The notes under the pieces were generated by a model. That model was not told where the DNA came from, made no database searches, and worked only from the letters and a program-made list of their open reading frames with translations. A stretch of 64,000 nucleotides of DNA from Planococcus shenhongbingii (GTDB taxonomy: Bacteria; Bacillota; Bacilli; Bacillales_A; Planococcaceae), in the NCBI RefSeq assembly GCF_030413635.1, contig NZ_CP129235.1, positions 2,976,001 to 3,040,000 on the forward strand, read 5' to 3'. This document shows, piece after piece, positions 34,433 through 43,336 of the stretch. The translations under genes were made by a program, and so were the position numbers. Numbering within the stretch: the stretch's first letter is position 1; every line of letters begins with the position of its first letter.

Positions 34433-35635
34433 TTATTGTGATTTAACCGATAAATCTTCAAATTCTTTCGCAATCCGCTCCAAAGCTTCTTTAATCACCG
34501 GCCGCGGCGACGGAAGGCAGATGCGCTGATACAGCAACCCTTCCTCTCCGAACATGCCGCCGTCTTCAAGCAATACATTAGCTTTATTGTAAATGCGGTC
34601 ATGAATTTCTTCGGCATTGATGTTGTAGCCGCTGAAATCGAGCCATAAGATGTACGTCCCTTCCGGAATGTAGACTTTCACTTGCGGCATATTTTCTGCC
34701 AGGAACTCTTTGACATATAGCATCGTACCGTCGATATATTCTTTCAGCTGCTCGAGCCAATCCTCGCCTTCATTGTAAACGGCGATCAATGCAGAAACGG
34801 TGAAAGGCGAAGGGAGCTGCATGCCCATTTCGGTAGCGAAAGTTGCACGCAAGTCTTCGTTTTGAATAATGACATTCGTACAATGCAGACCGGCGACGTT
34901 AAATGTTTTGTTGATGGCAGTCAATGTAATGAGGTTGTCTGTATTTCCCACCGCTTTTGCCATTGGGATAAAGACCTGATCTTTCCGGATCAAATCTCCA
35001 TGAATTTCATCTGCTACAATCAAGACGTTATGGCGCTGGCAGATTTCCGCCATTTTCCGCAATTCTTCTTTTGTAAAAACGCGTCCGGTCGGATTATGCG
35101 GATGGCATAAGATGAACATTGTCGTCTTTTCATCTTTCGCTTTTTCTTCAAGATCCTCAAAATCGATGGTGTAATATTGGTTTTCATCTGCAACCAGCGC
35201 ATTATTGACCACCACTCGCTCATTGCCTTCAATCGCGCCAGTAAACGGCGGATAAACGGGCCGCTGAATGATGATGCCGTCACCAGGTTTTGTGAAAGCC
35301 TTCACCGCCACATTCAGTGCATGGACCGTTCCCGGGCTGAAGACAATCTGCTCTTTTGTGACTTTCCAGTCATGGCGCTTCAAGAACCATGTGCTGATGG
35401 CCTCGTAATATTCTTCCGGGAACACCGTATAGCCGAAAATCCGGTGATCGACGGTTTTATGTAAGGCATCGATTAATGGCTGCGGCACAGGCAAATCCAT
35501 ATCGGCTGTAAATAGCGGGATCGTGTCTTCATCATAGCGCTCCGTCAAGCCAAATTCTTTTATCAGGTCTGCTCCATCCCATTTCAAGGAATAAGTTCCC
35601 CGGCGGTTGATGATTTCATCGAAATTGTATTTCAT
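34433..35635 (-). CDS. patB: PatB/MalY-type PLP-dependent C-S lyase or aminotransferase
   Basis: Fold-type I PLP enzyme of 400 residues, MalY/PatB branch; these are cystathionine beta-lyases that split C-S bonds and may also act as regulators. The start NFDEIINRRGTYSLKWD is typical of the branch. PLP contacts: Asn181 in CHPHNPTGR, Asp209 in VADEIHGD, and Lys243 in AINKTFNVAGL, which forms the Schiff base; Arg in the ICLPSPR end binds the carboxylate. Usual length. The ATG at 35635 follows AGAAAGGAAG. It is monocistronic; no methionine or cysteine gene is adjacent, so the substrate is inferred from family only. Confidence 0.88.
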   Translation of the reverse strand: MKYNFDEIINRRGTYSLKWDGADLIKEFGLTERYDEDTIPLFTADMDLPVPQPLIDALHKTVDHRIFGYTVFPEEYYEAISTWFLKRHDWKVTKEQIVFSPGTVHALNVAVKAFTKPGDGIIIQRPVYPPFTGAIEGNERVVVNNALVADENQYYTIDFEDLEEKAKDEKTTMFILCHPHNPTGRVFTKEELRKMAEICQRHNVLIVADEIHGDLIRKDQVFIPMAKAVGNTDNLITLTAINKTFNVAGLHCTNVIIQNEDLRATFATEMGMQLPSPFTVSALIAVYNEGEDWLEQLKEYIDGTMLYVKEFLAENMPQVKVYIPEGTYILWLDFSGYNINAEEIHDRIYNKANVLLEDGGMFGEEGLLYQRICLPSPRPVIKEALERIAKEFEDLSVKSQ

Positions 35636-36188
35636 GTTCCAACTTCCTTTCTCACGATTAATCAGTTCTGTTTATGTAAGCATACAGTCTTTTTATACCC
35701 TTTTTCCAATGCATTAAGCAAGCTGGTCAGGTACTTCTACTATAAATGATTCCACCTGAATGCTCAGATACCTTTATAACCAAACTGAAAAAACTAGTTT
35801 TCGAAGCTGCTCTTTTCTTTTGGTTATTGCTAAAACTCTGCAAAACACAAAAACGCTTCAAGACCTAAGTCTTGGAGCGGATAAATAATTCTGAATTTAA
35901 TCGTAAAACCTTGTATTTCTGTGACTTGATAAAAGCGTGAAAGCTAATGTGAGTACCAAAGTTATTGGTTTTGTGAAGTTGTTGGAGAACAGAGCGTTTC
36001 ACCACACTTTCTTCAACAGAATTTCCGACTTTTCCTCTGGAGTAATGGGCGTTTGGTTCAGGAAGTTAGGTTTAAGTTTTGCAATCAGCTAGCGAAACGT
36101 CAGAGGAAATAAAGGCATTCTTGGATCACGCGCTTTTTTGTCACTCAGCCTCCTGGCAAATACTCTTTCATCCATTGATTTCTTGGAA
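35636..36188. other. intergenic region after the capsule locus
   Basis: About 550 bases. It contains the terminator at 35848-35879. On the minus strand between about 36180 and 35890 short open stretches broken by stops (DERVFARRLSDKKARDP, TPEEKSEILLKK, KPITLVLTLAFTLL) look like decayed coding sequence of one or more genes, but no family was recognised. Confidence 0.5.
35848..35879 (-). terminator. terminator of the exopolysaccharide operon
   Basis: CGCTTCAAGAC (35854-35864) pairs with GTCTTGGAGCG (35869-35879) over the loop CTAA; TTTTTGTGTTTTG follows on the minus strand. It is the first good terminator after cpsD. Confidence 0.8.
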
Positions 36189-36890
36189 TCAATTTTCCTC
36201 ACTTTCGTAATAATTCCCGTAATAACTGGTTGATGGAAGTTTGAAATTATTAAGTACAGCTCCGATTAGTCGACTGTTGGATGCCATAATTAATTCTTTT
36301 GCTTTTATCGCATCTTCCTTCACCGTTTCTCCGGAATTGATTACTAGAATGGCCCCTTCACACCGATTCGCCAAAACTTGTCCATCAGCTACTGCCAAAA
36401 TAGGGGGCGTATCAATAATCAGGACATCATATGATTCTTCAAGCTTCTTCAGTAAGGCTTCCAACGATTTAGATCCTAGTAATTCTACAGGATTAGGAGG
36501 TAGTGGACCTGATGTAATTAAATCCAAGTTTTCAATTTCAGTTGTGCTTATCACATTTTCAAGCGTATTTTGGCGCACAAGAACACTCGATAAGCCAACT
36601 GTATTTTTTATTGAAAATATGTAATGCATGGTTGGTTTCCGCAAATCTCCATCAATTAGCAGGACTTTCTTTCCTTCCTGTGCATAAACGATGGCTAGAT
36701 TGGCTGCTGTTGTAGATTTCCCTTCTGAATGTGCAGCAGAGGTTACAACGATTGAACGGATGTCTCGATCTGGTGAGGAAAAGTTGATATTAGTCCGCAA
36801 TGTCCGATACTGTTCTGATACAAGTGATTTTGGATTAATAGAGGTGATCAACTTTTTCATAGGCACCCTTTTATTTTTAGTCTTCACCAT
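36189..36890 (-). CDS. CpsD/CapB-type tyrosine-protein kinase
   Basis: Bacterial tyrosine kinase that, with its membrane partner YveK, controls polymer length and export. 233 residues: Walker A SAAHSEGKST (51-60), Walker A' VLLIDGD (76-82), Walker B VLIIDTPP (156-163), and a C-terminal tyrosine cluster SYYGNYYE (222-229) that is autophosphorylated in this family. ATG at 36890 follows GGGAGG. It starts five bases after the yveK stop. No cognate CpsB/YwqE phosphatase gene is visible in the window; the decayed stretch downstream might be what is left of something. Last gene of the operon. Confidence 0.93.
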   Translation of the reverse strand: MVKTKNKRVPMKKLITSINPKSLVSEQYRTLRTNINFSSPDRDIRSIVVTSAAHSEGKSTTAANLAIVYAQEGKKVLLIDGDLRKPTMHYIFSIKNTVGLSSVLVRQNTLENVISTTEIENLDLITSGPLPPNPVELLGSKSLEALLKKLEESYDVLIIDTPPILAVADGQVLANRCEGAILVINSGETVKEDAIKAKELIMASNSRLIGAVLNNFKLPSTSYYGNYYESEEN

Positions 36891-36895
36891 AATAG

Positions 36896-37624
36896 TCAGG
36901 CCTCCCTTCGATTTAAAGTTATGGGCACTGTTGATGGATTTTTTTCCTTTTCAACTATTGTGGAGATTGTACCGATAACAGGGATATTAAGATAATCTTT
37001 AATATCCTGCTCGCTTTTAAGGGTATTGTCTAAATAGTTGAGTAAGAAAGCAATTCCCACTCCAAGCATCAATCCTATAACACCTGCTATTGCCATGTTT
37101 AAAAGAGGCGTAGGCTGAATGGGTTTTTGGCCAGGTTTGGCGATTGCCGCCGTTAAAATGGAAACATTGTTAATCTCCATTAGTTCTTGTATTTCTGTTT
37201 GAAAGACTTTCGCCGTACTATTGGCAATCAATACTGCTTTCGCAAGACTTTCATCCTTGACCCTTATCTCAAAAACCTGAGATTCTTCACTGCTTTCGAC
37301 AATGATTTTCTCATTGAGTTCGTCTACGGACATATTCAATCCATTTTGCTCGATTACTTTTCCAAGGATAGCAGGACTTTTGATAATAACGCTATAAGTG
37401 TTTATCAATTGCAGATCAGTCTGAATCGTTTGATTATCTATTCTGATAACATCTGTCTGTTCTTGGTTCACTAGAAGCTGTGTAGAAGTTTCGTATTGAG
37501 GAGTAAGGATATAATAGGATAGAATTGCCGCCAAAATGATAGCCAAAACCGTCAAGGAGACAATCAAAATACTCCTCTCTTTCAGTATCTTCGCTAAATC
37601 CTCTAAAGTGATTTTCTCTTCCAT
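36896..37624 (-). CDS. YveK/Wzz-type chain length determinant and kinase activator
   Basis: Membrane protein of 242 residues with two membrane segments (about 17-37 and 172-193) around an extracytoplasmic domain, the Wzz/YveK layout. The KPGQKPIQPTPLLNMAIAGVIG run is the Pro-rich motif before the second segment, and the C-terminal cytoplasmic tail after DYLNIPVIGTIS activates the CpsD kinase in this family. GGGGGAAAAG precedes ATG 37624. It is placed between the initiating transferase and cpsD, as usual in Gram-positive capsule loci, although kinase genes are more often at the start of the operon. Confidence 0.92.
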   Translation of the reverse strand: MEEKITLEDLAKILKERSILIVSLTVLAIILAAILSYYILTPQYETSTQLLVNQEQTDVIRIDNQTIQTDLQLINTYSVIIKSPAILGKVIEQNGLNMSVDELNEKIIVESSEESQVFEIRVKDESLAKAVLIANSTAKVFQTEIQELMEINNVSILTAAIAKPGQKPIQPTPLLNMAIAGVIGLMLGVGIAFLLNYLDNTLKSEQDIKDYLNIPVIGTISTIVEKEKNPSTVPITLNRREA

Positions 37625-37715
37625 TTACTTTTCCCCCTATTAGTAGTAGCAAATTCTTCGAAACTAGATTTTTAGTGGAATCCTCAATAACAATCAACTA
37701 TGGATTTATTCCATT

Positions 37716-38411
37716 TCAGTAAGCATCTCGAGATCCAAATAAAACGAAAAACGTTTTAAAGATCAGTTTAATGTCAATCCATGTGGTTCGCTCACTAATA
37801 TACTTTAAGTCCATTTCAACCCATTCCTCAAAGCGAATGTTGCTTCGGCCATTGACTTGCCAATAACATGTCAGTCCTGGAATGACAATGAGCCTCTGTT
37901 TCTCAAACCTGGTATATTGCTCAACTTCATCGGGTAGAGGAGGTCTGGGCCCAACTAGACTCATTTCTCCTTTAAGCACATTAAACAATTGAGGCAATTC
38001 ATCAATGCTGGTTTTTCGGATAAATTTACCTATAACTGTTACTCTTGGATCCAATCTAATTTTAAAAACGGGCCCTGTAGCTTCATTCCGTTTCAGCAGT
38101 TCACTCTTCATTTCTTCAGCGTTGCAAATCATAGAGCGAAATTTATACATTAAAAATTCTTTTCCATTCTTCCCAACACGTTTCTGTCTAAAAAAAGCTG
38201 AGTCACGAGGATCTTCTATTTTTATTAGAATAAAAACCAATAAGAATAGAGGAAACAGTATAACTAATCCCGCACTCGCACCTATCACATCGATTATCCG
38301 TTTTGTAGCCAAATATGATTGGGTGTCCTTTATTTCTACAATATATAACCTGTCTTCTTTTATTTCGCTGATCAGGTTTTCCCTTTCTTGCTCTAGATTG
38401 GAAATAGACAT
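37716..38411 (-). CDS. initiating sugar-1-phosphate transferase (bacterial sugar transferase)
   Basis: Transfers the first sugar-1-phosphate to undecaprenyl phosphate and so starts the repeat unit. 231 residues: one N-terminal membrane hairpin (IIDVIGASAGLVILFPLFLLV, about 39-59), then the catalytic part with FFRQKRVGKNGKEF, KFRSM, RKTSIDELPQLFNVLKGEMSLVGPRPPLP and PGLTCYWQVNGRS. This is the short, monotopic WbaP/EpsL-like form without the extra membrane helices. A GGAAGGG site precedes ATG 38411. The sugar it uses cannot be told. Confidence 0.93.
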   Translation of the reverse strand: MSISNLEQERENLISEIKEDRLYIVEIKDTQSYLATKRIIDVIGASAGLVILFPLFLLVFILIKIEDPRDSAFFRQKRVGKNGKEFLMYKFRSMICNAEEMKSELLKRNEATGPVFKIRLDPRVTVIGKFIRKTSIDELPQLFNVLKGEMSLVGPRPPLPDEVEQYTRFEKQRLIVIPGLTCYWQVNGRSNIRFEEWVEMDLKYISERTTWIDIKLIFKTFFVLFGSRDAY

Positions 38412-38526
38412 ACATATCCCTTCCTTCAGCTTTACTCAAAGCATAATTCCCGATTATTGCCTCCACAATTTCAGTATTATCCACTTGCATATTTCGCAGA
38501 GCCTTTATAAGCACGAAATCTTAATT

Positions 38527-39480
38527 TTAGATATGAGAAACAATCATCTCTAAGTCACCTTCTAAAAAATAATTTACTACGGTTGCTGGTAAGATGAAAT
38601 TATCCCCTTTTCGAATGTTAACGAGAGCCCCTTCAGTTCCGACTTTCCCTTCCCCATTAATTACACTAGCCAATAAAAAGTCGACTTCAATTGGTGTGTT
38701 GATCCTTCCATTAAGTTGCCAGTGGTAGACGGCAAAGTTTTTATCTTCAATTAAACGAGTCGAAACCATTCCCCTCCAATGAACTTTCATCGCTTCCCGG
38801 ACAAGCTCCTGATGCGGGCAGTTTATGACGGCGAATGCATCTTCAAGATGCAGCTCCCGCTTTCCCCCCTTACCATCACAGCGATCATAGTCATAAACAC
38901 GAAATGTGATATCAGAACTTTGTTGAGTCTCTAATATGACAATCCCTTCCCCGATGGCATGAAGTGTTCCACTTGGAACGTATATGAAGTCACCTTTTTT
39001 CACTTTCATCACATGGAATAAATCCATCCATTTCTGATTATTCACCAATTCCTCAAACTCGCTCCGAGATTGAGCTTTGTGGCCAATAATCACCTCAGCA
39101 CCTTCATCGCATTCGAGAACGTACCAGCATTCCGACTTTCCAGTCGGCGCCCCCTTCAATTGGCTCGCGTACTCATCATCAGGATGCACTTGAACTGATA
39201 ATCGGTCATTAGCATCAAGAATCTTAATAAGTAATGGAAATTCTTTTTTTGAATCTGCATTTCCGAATAAATATGGATATGCTTTCCAGACATCAGCCAA
39301 GTTCATTCCCTCTAGGCTCCCATTCATTACAATGGATTGACCATTTTCGTGACCAGAAATGACCCAAGCTTCTCCGGTAGAAGAGGTCGGTATGTTATAA
39401 CGAAACAACTCCTTAAGTTTATCGCCTCCCCAAACTCGTTCCTGGAAAAAAGGCTTCAAAAATATTGGCTCCTTATACAT
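38527..39480 (-). CDS. manA: mannose-6-phosphate isomerase, class I
   Basis: Converts fructose-6-phosphate to mannose-6-phosphate for GDP-mannose. About 317 residues from ATG 39480, which follows GAGGAGG; a frame extension to 39504 has no ribosome binding site. Zinc and active-site motifs are SVQVHPDDEYA and the KSECWYVLEC segment, and the C-terminal GKVGTEGALVNIRKGDNFILPA forms the second cupin. Length equals B. subtilis ManA. Together with the guanylyltransferase upstream it would supply the GDP-mannose used by Gmd. A phosphomannomutase gene is not present in the operon. Confidence 0.94.
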   Translation of the reverse strand: MYKEPIFLKPFFQERVWGGDKLKELFRYNIPTSSTGEAWVISGHENGQSIVMNGSLEGMNLADVWKAYPYLFGNADSKKEFPLLIKILDANDRLSVQVHPDDEYASQLKGAPTGKSECWYVLECDEGAEVIIGHKAQSRSEFEELVNNQKWMDLFHVMKVKKGDFIYVPSGTLHAIGEGIVILETQQSSDITFRVYDYDRCDGKGGKRELHLEDAFAVINCPHQELVREAMKVHWRGMVSTRLIEDKNFAVYHWQLNGRINTPIEVDFLLASVINGEGKVGTEGALVNIRKGDNFILPATVVNYFLEGDLEMIVSHI

Positions 39481-39541
39481 GAGCTTCCTCCTCTTTCGCA
39501 GCAAAAGAATTCCAGTGGCTGTTGAAAAACTGAAAACAGAA

Positions 39542-40927
39542 TTAACCTTGATTACTAAACTGTCTCACTTTGCATATCTGTTCAATTTCATTCCATTCGT
39601 GGGAACGACGGAAGATATCTTCTTCGATTAACTCGCTGCCAGATTGCACTTCGATAATTTCCATATTTGTCGTCGCTCGCAATGTGTGTTTCGCTCCCAG
39701 TGGTATATGGAGTACTTCTCCTGTCCTTACATGACGCAATTGGTCATCCAAGACGAATACTCCTTCTCCTTTTACAATGGTCCATACTTCACTGCGTTTA
39801 TAATGCACCTGATAACTTAAGTTCTTGCCGGCATTGATACCAAGCCTTTTGATAAGTACCTCGTTCCCCTCCGGATATTTCGTATACTCAAGAACCCGGT
39901 ACCATCCCCACTGCCGCTCTTCATACATTGGGCGACCCTCTAAACGGTCGACATATTCTTTCACTTTTGTGCTGGATTCCTTATGCGTAACTAATATTCC
40001 ATCAGGGCTTGCAGCAACAACCACATCATCCAAACCAAGCAAAGTAATAGGTATGTTTAGCTCATTCACGATATGGGAGTTTTCCACACCCTTGCCAATA
40101 ATGCCTTTTCCAGTAATGGTGCTAGCCATTTCTTCAGTAAGCGTATTCCAAGTTCCAAGGTCTTTCCAATAGCCATCGTAGGGAATAGCAACGATTCTGG
40201 ATGTTTTTTCCACCACTTCATAGTCAAAGCTTTTTTTCGGCAAAAGATGATAAATTTTGAGCAGCTCGTCATACTCTATAGGCATATTTCTTTTTTTAAG
40301 CTCCTCAATCATAAAACTTAATTTGAAAGCAAAAACACCACAATTCCAGAGTGCATTTTTCTTAATCAGTTCTACTGCCTGTTCTTCCGTCGGCTTTTCC
40401 TTGAAATAATCAACAATAAGAGAACTTGTTCCTGTAGCAGACTGTGGAATGATGTAGCCATACTTTGCGGAAGGATAAGTCGGCGCTACACCGATCAATG
40501 CAAGATCTGCATTCGACTCCCTTAGGGCATCTTCTAAATTTTTTACTCGATTGAAAAAATGGTTTTCTACGTAAGGATCCACCGGTAAAATTCCAACGAC
40601 TTCATCTAAACTACAATTCTGCACTGAATATAAATAAGCCGCTGCTAAGGCGATAGCCGGAAATGTATCTCTTCTTTCAGGTTCAGTAACAATTTGCACT
40701 TCTGAATTTAATTGCATCTTAATCATATCGACTTGAGAGTAACTTGTTGCAATGATGGATTCTTCCGCTAGATCTGATTCCTCCAATTGTTTCCAGACCC
40801 GCTGGACCATTGAAACCTTTTTTCCTTCATAGTCATTTAGCACTTTTAGAAATTGCTTAGATCGCGCATCGTTGGAAAGCGGCCAAAGTCGCTTTCCAGA
40901 ACCCCCGGATAACAATACCAGTTTCAT
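39542..40927 (-). CDS. manC: mannose-1-phosphate guanylyltransferase (with cupin domain)
   Basis: Makes GDP-mannose from GTP and mannose-1-phosphate. 461 residues in two parts: nucleotidyltransferase (1 to about 335) with LLSGGSGKRLWPLS (5-18) and the FKEKP and WNCGVFAF stretches; and a cupin-like C-terminal part with NLSYQVHYKRSEVWTIVKG and LGAKHTLRA, as in type II mannose isomerases. If that cupin part is active, it would overlap with ManA; its preserved His and Glu residues make this possible. GAAGGAGGG precedes ATG 40927. The 206-base gap to the polymerase gene upstream may hold an internal promoter. Confidence 0.92.
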   Translation of the reverse strand: MKLVLLSGGSGKRLWPLSNDARSKQFLKVLNDYEGKKVSMVQRVWKQLEESDLAEESIIATSYSQVDMIKMQLNSEVQIVTEPERRDTFPAIALAAAYLYSVQNCSLDEVVGILPVDPYVENHFFNRVKNLEDALRESNADLALIGVAPTYPSAKYGYIIPQSATGTSSLIVDYFKEKPTEEQAVELIKKNALWNCGVFAFKLSFMIEELKKRNMPIEYDELLKIYHLLPKKSFDYEVVEKTSRIVAIPYDGYWKDLGTWNTLTEEMASTITGKGIIGKGVENSHIVNELNIPITLLGLDDVVVAASPDGILVTHKESSTKVKEYVDRLEGRPMYEERQWGWYRVLEYTKYPEGNEVLIKRLGINAGKNLSYQVHYKRSEVWTIVKGEGVFVLDDQLRHVRTGEVLHIPLGAKHTLRATTNMEIIEVQSGSELIEEDIFRRSHEWNEIEQICKVRQFSNQG

Positions 40928-41133
40928 TACGCAAGCCCTCCTTCTAACTTTTACCTCATTCTTTTAAAACTATAATTAATATTTACTACAAATTTTCTTT
41001 CTCCTTATTCTTTTTGCCAATTTTACCTCTATTTACCTACAAATTCAATATAATTATTAAATTTATTTGAAATTTCAGATTTTTTTGCTTTGAATCTTGC
41101 ATTGAATTTATCACTATTATGCTTCCTCAAGCG

Positions 41134-42423
41134 TCAAAACAGCATTTCTCTTTCCTTGTGAATATCCTCATAATTTTTTGCATGCTCAACGGGTTTCTTC
41201 AAAGACAATTCTGCTTTATCTTTGCTATGCAATTGAAGAATAATGAAAAGCGAAAAGAAAAACATCTGCATAAAATGCGAATACTCCATTGGCTGTAAGG
41301 TTAGACCAAACAGGAAAAGATAGAGAAAAGTCACTCTTACAGCACTTTTTCCGATTCTATTGACACGTCGAGTACAGAACCGGTAGATATATGCTAAGAA
41401 GAAAGCATATACAAGGACACCTAAAATGCCATTAACCATGAGGATGCGCAATAAATCATTATGGGCATCAAAAAATGGTACTCCTCTCCCAAAAACCCAC
41501 TGCATAAAGCCGTTCTCCGCAGCCATCTGATTAATAATGCTTGACCAAATATCTTCTCTTCCCCGAAGCTTGAATTCGCCATCAGAAAATAAGTTGAAGT
41601 AACTGGAATAAATGGTTAAGTAATCGCTGATCCTATCACCCATAAAGTTGATGATTGCCATTAACGCTGCAATACACAATATTCCAGTCAGCGGCAAGAA
41701 AATAATAAACCGTTTAAATTTTTTTGCCACATCGAACAGCAAAACAATGAGCAAAGCAATCAATAAAGAAGTTCGATGGCCGCTAATGAAAATTGTCAAA
41801 AAGAATAACGTGATCATTCCGTATTTTAAAAAGATGTTCATTCGCTCAGCTTGATCCAGAATATAGATGATTAAAATACCGAAAATCAAAAGCCGTGTTA
41901 ATGAATTCGGCTGAAAATACCCTCCAGATGGTCTTCCGAACTCTTCTCCATTTACATAATCGAAATAGCTGTACTCGTAGAGATTGAAAAATTGCAGCCA
42001 TGCGATACCAATTGGAATCAACAGCAATATGAAGTAAAGTTTGATCATTCTACTGACATTGACCCGGTTTTTCTGTGGATAGATCAACAGGAAAGCAGCT
42101 GAAAAACCAATGATAAACCGCGCAACAGAAGCGACTCCGAATTCATCATTTGTAGACAAGGCTATTGCATATACCACAAGCAAAATAATGATGAAAGCAG
42201 CAAAATAATGCACCTTTCCTTTTTCTATCAATCTGATAAGCACCAGCAGAACCGCACCCCCAGCAAAAAGCAATCCACTGATACCCCCAGGATTGACGGG
42301 TCCTTCTTCTACATAAGCGCCCCCTAATAAGTCGATGACTGTTCTCGTTACAATTAAAAATAGGAGCACCCGTATCAGAATCCCTTTTATTCCATCCTCC
42401 TCTATAAAAGATAGCTTTCTCAT
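41134..42423 (-). CDS. O-antigen ligase/Wzy-type polymerase membrane protein
   Basis: Multi-pass membrane protein of 429 residues with about ten to twelve hydrophobic segments and the Wzy_C core; the largest outside loop lies near FFDAHNDLLRILMVNGILGV, a typical catalytic region with His and Asp. FISGHRTSLLIALLIVLL carries the other conserved basic residues. In capsule loci such proteins join repeat units on the outer membrane face. GGGGGTG precedes ATG 42423. Polymerase is more likely than ligase, since Gram-positive cells have no lipid A core. Confidence 0.88.
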   Translation of the reverse strand: MRKLSFIEEDGIKGILIRVLLFLIVTRTVIDLLGGAYVEEGPVNPGGISGLLFAGGAVLLVLIRLIEKGKVHYFAAFIIILLVVYAIALSTNDEFGVASVARFIIGFSAAFLLIYPQKNRVNVSRMIKLYFILLLIPIGIAWLQFFNLYEYSYFDYVNGEEFGRPSGGYFQPNSLTRLLIFGILIIYILDQAERMNIFLKYGMITLFFLTIFISGHRTSLLIALLIVLLFDVAKKFKRFIIFLPLTGILCIAALMAIINFMGDRISDYLTIYSSYFNLFSDGEFKLRGREDIWSSIINQMAAENGFMQWVFGRGVPFFDAHNDLLRILMVNGILGVLVYAFFLAYIYRFCTRRVNRIGKSAVRVTFLYLFLFGLTLQPMEYSHFMQMFFFSLFIILQLHSKDKAELSLKKPVEHAKNYEDIHKEREMLF

Positions 42424-42518
42424 ACTGGCTCACCCCCTTTCATATAAGGATCATTTCCTTTATATCTTTCTATATGTAGCACCAACTATAGCCAGCACAA
42501 AACTGCCAGTAAAATACC

Positions 42519-43298
42519 TCATGCAGAGTCAGTGAAAAAGGTATTTCTCTTGTCTTTTTTAAAAGTTTTAATATATCCAATGAGAAAAGCAGGATTGTTG
42601 TAGGCATAGCGCTTGAATAGCCTCTTCGGTTCCGCAATGAGCCTGAAAAGCCATTCTAAACCGATTTTCTGAAAAAAGAGTGGTGGCCTCTTAATATCAC
42701 CTACTATGAAATCGAACGCTGCCCCTACACCGATCATTACTCCATTAATTGACTCCCTATTCCTATACATCCAAGTTTCCTGTTTCGGGCAACCAAGGCT
42801 GACAAACACAAAATCTGCTTTTTTCGAATTAATATACTGTCTAATTTCTTCTTCTTCCTGCTCTGCTAAGTCCCTAAAAGGAGGAGACAGGCTGCCGGAA
42901 ATCTGAATTCCAGGAAAGTCCATTGTCAGTTTCTTTTCCAGCCTGGCCAAGTTCTTTTCTGTACCGCCGAAGAGAAAAATGCGATATCCTTTCTTAGCTG
43001 CCTCATCGCATAGTGCTAGCATCAAATTAGGGCCATCCACCCGGTCCTGCTTTCTGAAGCCCAGTCTACGCAATGCAAAAACCAAAGGCATCCCATCCGG
43101 AACACAAAGGTCCGAATGAGCCAATACTGTTTTAAATGCTGCATTATGATACCCTGTCACTAAAGAATGCGTATTACAAACACAGACATACTTTTGCGCT
43201 TTCAATTGCCCCCATTGACTGATAAGAGCTAAAGTTTCATTAAAAGTGCGTGCCGAAATTTTAGCATCCAGCACGTACCCTGACTTTTTCTCTCCCAT
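42519..43298 (-). CDS. WecG/TagA/CpsF family glycosyltransferase
   Basis: 259-residue GT26 family transferase that adds ManNAc(A) or another sugar to a lipid-linked acceptor. The family motifs are clear: CVCNTHSLV, LCVPDGMPLVFALR, DRVDGPNLM, IFLFGGTEKN, FVFVSLGCPKQE, GVGAAFDFIVG and EWLFRLIAEPKRLFKRY. The C-terminal basic tail fits membrane attachment as in TagA. A GGGGGGATAAGGA stretch precedes ATG 43298. Since the operon also has a nucleotide-sugar dehydrogenase of the HexNAc type, an N-acetylhexosaminuronic acid could be the donor; inference. Confidence 0.92.
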   Translation of the reverse strand: MGEKKSGYVLDAKISARTFNETLALISQWGQLKAQKYVCVCNTHSLVTGYHNAAFKTVLAHSDLCVPDGMPLVFALRRLGFRKQDRVDGPNLMLALCDEAAKKGYRIFLFGGTEKNLARLEKKLTMDFPGIQISGSLSPPFRDLAEQEEEEIRQYINSKKADFVFVSLGCPKQETWMYRNRESINGVMIGVGAAFDFIVGDIKRPPLFFQKIGLEWLFRLIAEPKRLFKRYAYNNPAFLIGYIKTFKKDKRNTFFTDSA

Positions 43299-43336
43299 TT
43301 CCTTATCCCCCCTGCTTGCCGTAAATGCATCTACCC

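Noticed and set aside
35890..36180. CpsB-type phosphatase gene remnant after cpsD
   Set aside because: The decayed stretches do not show the PHP or tyrosine phosphatase motifs, so no identity is claimed.
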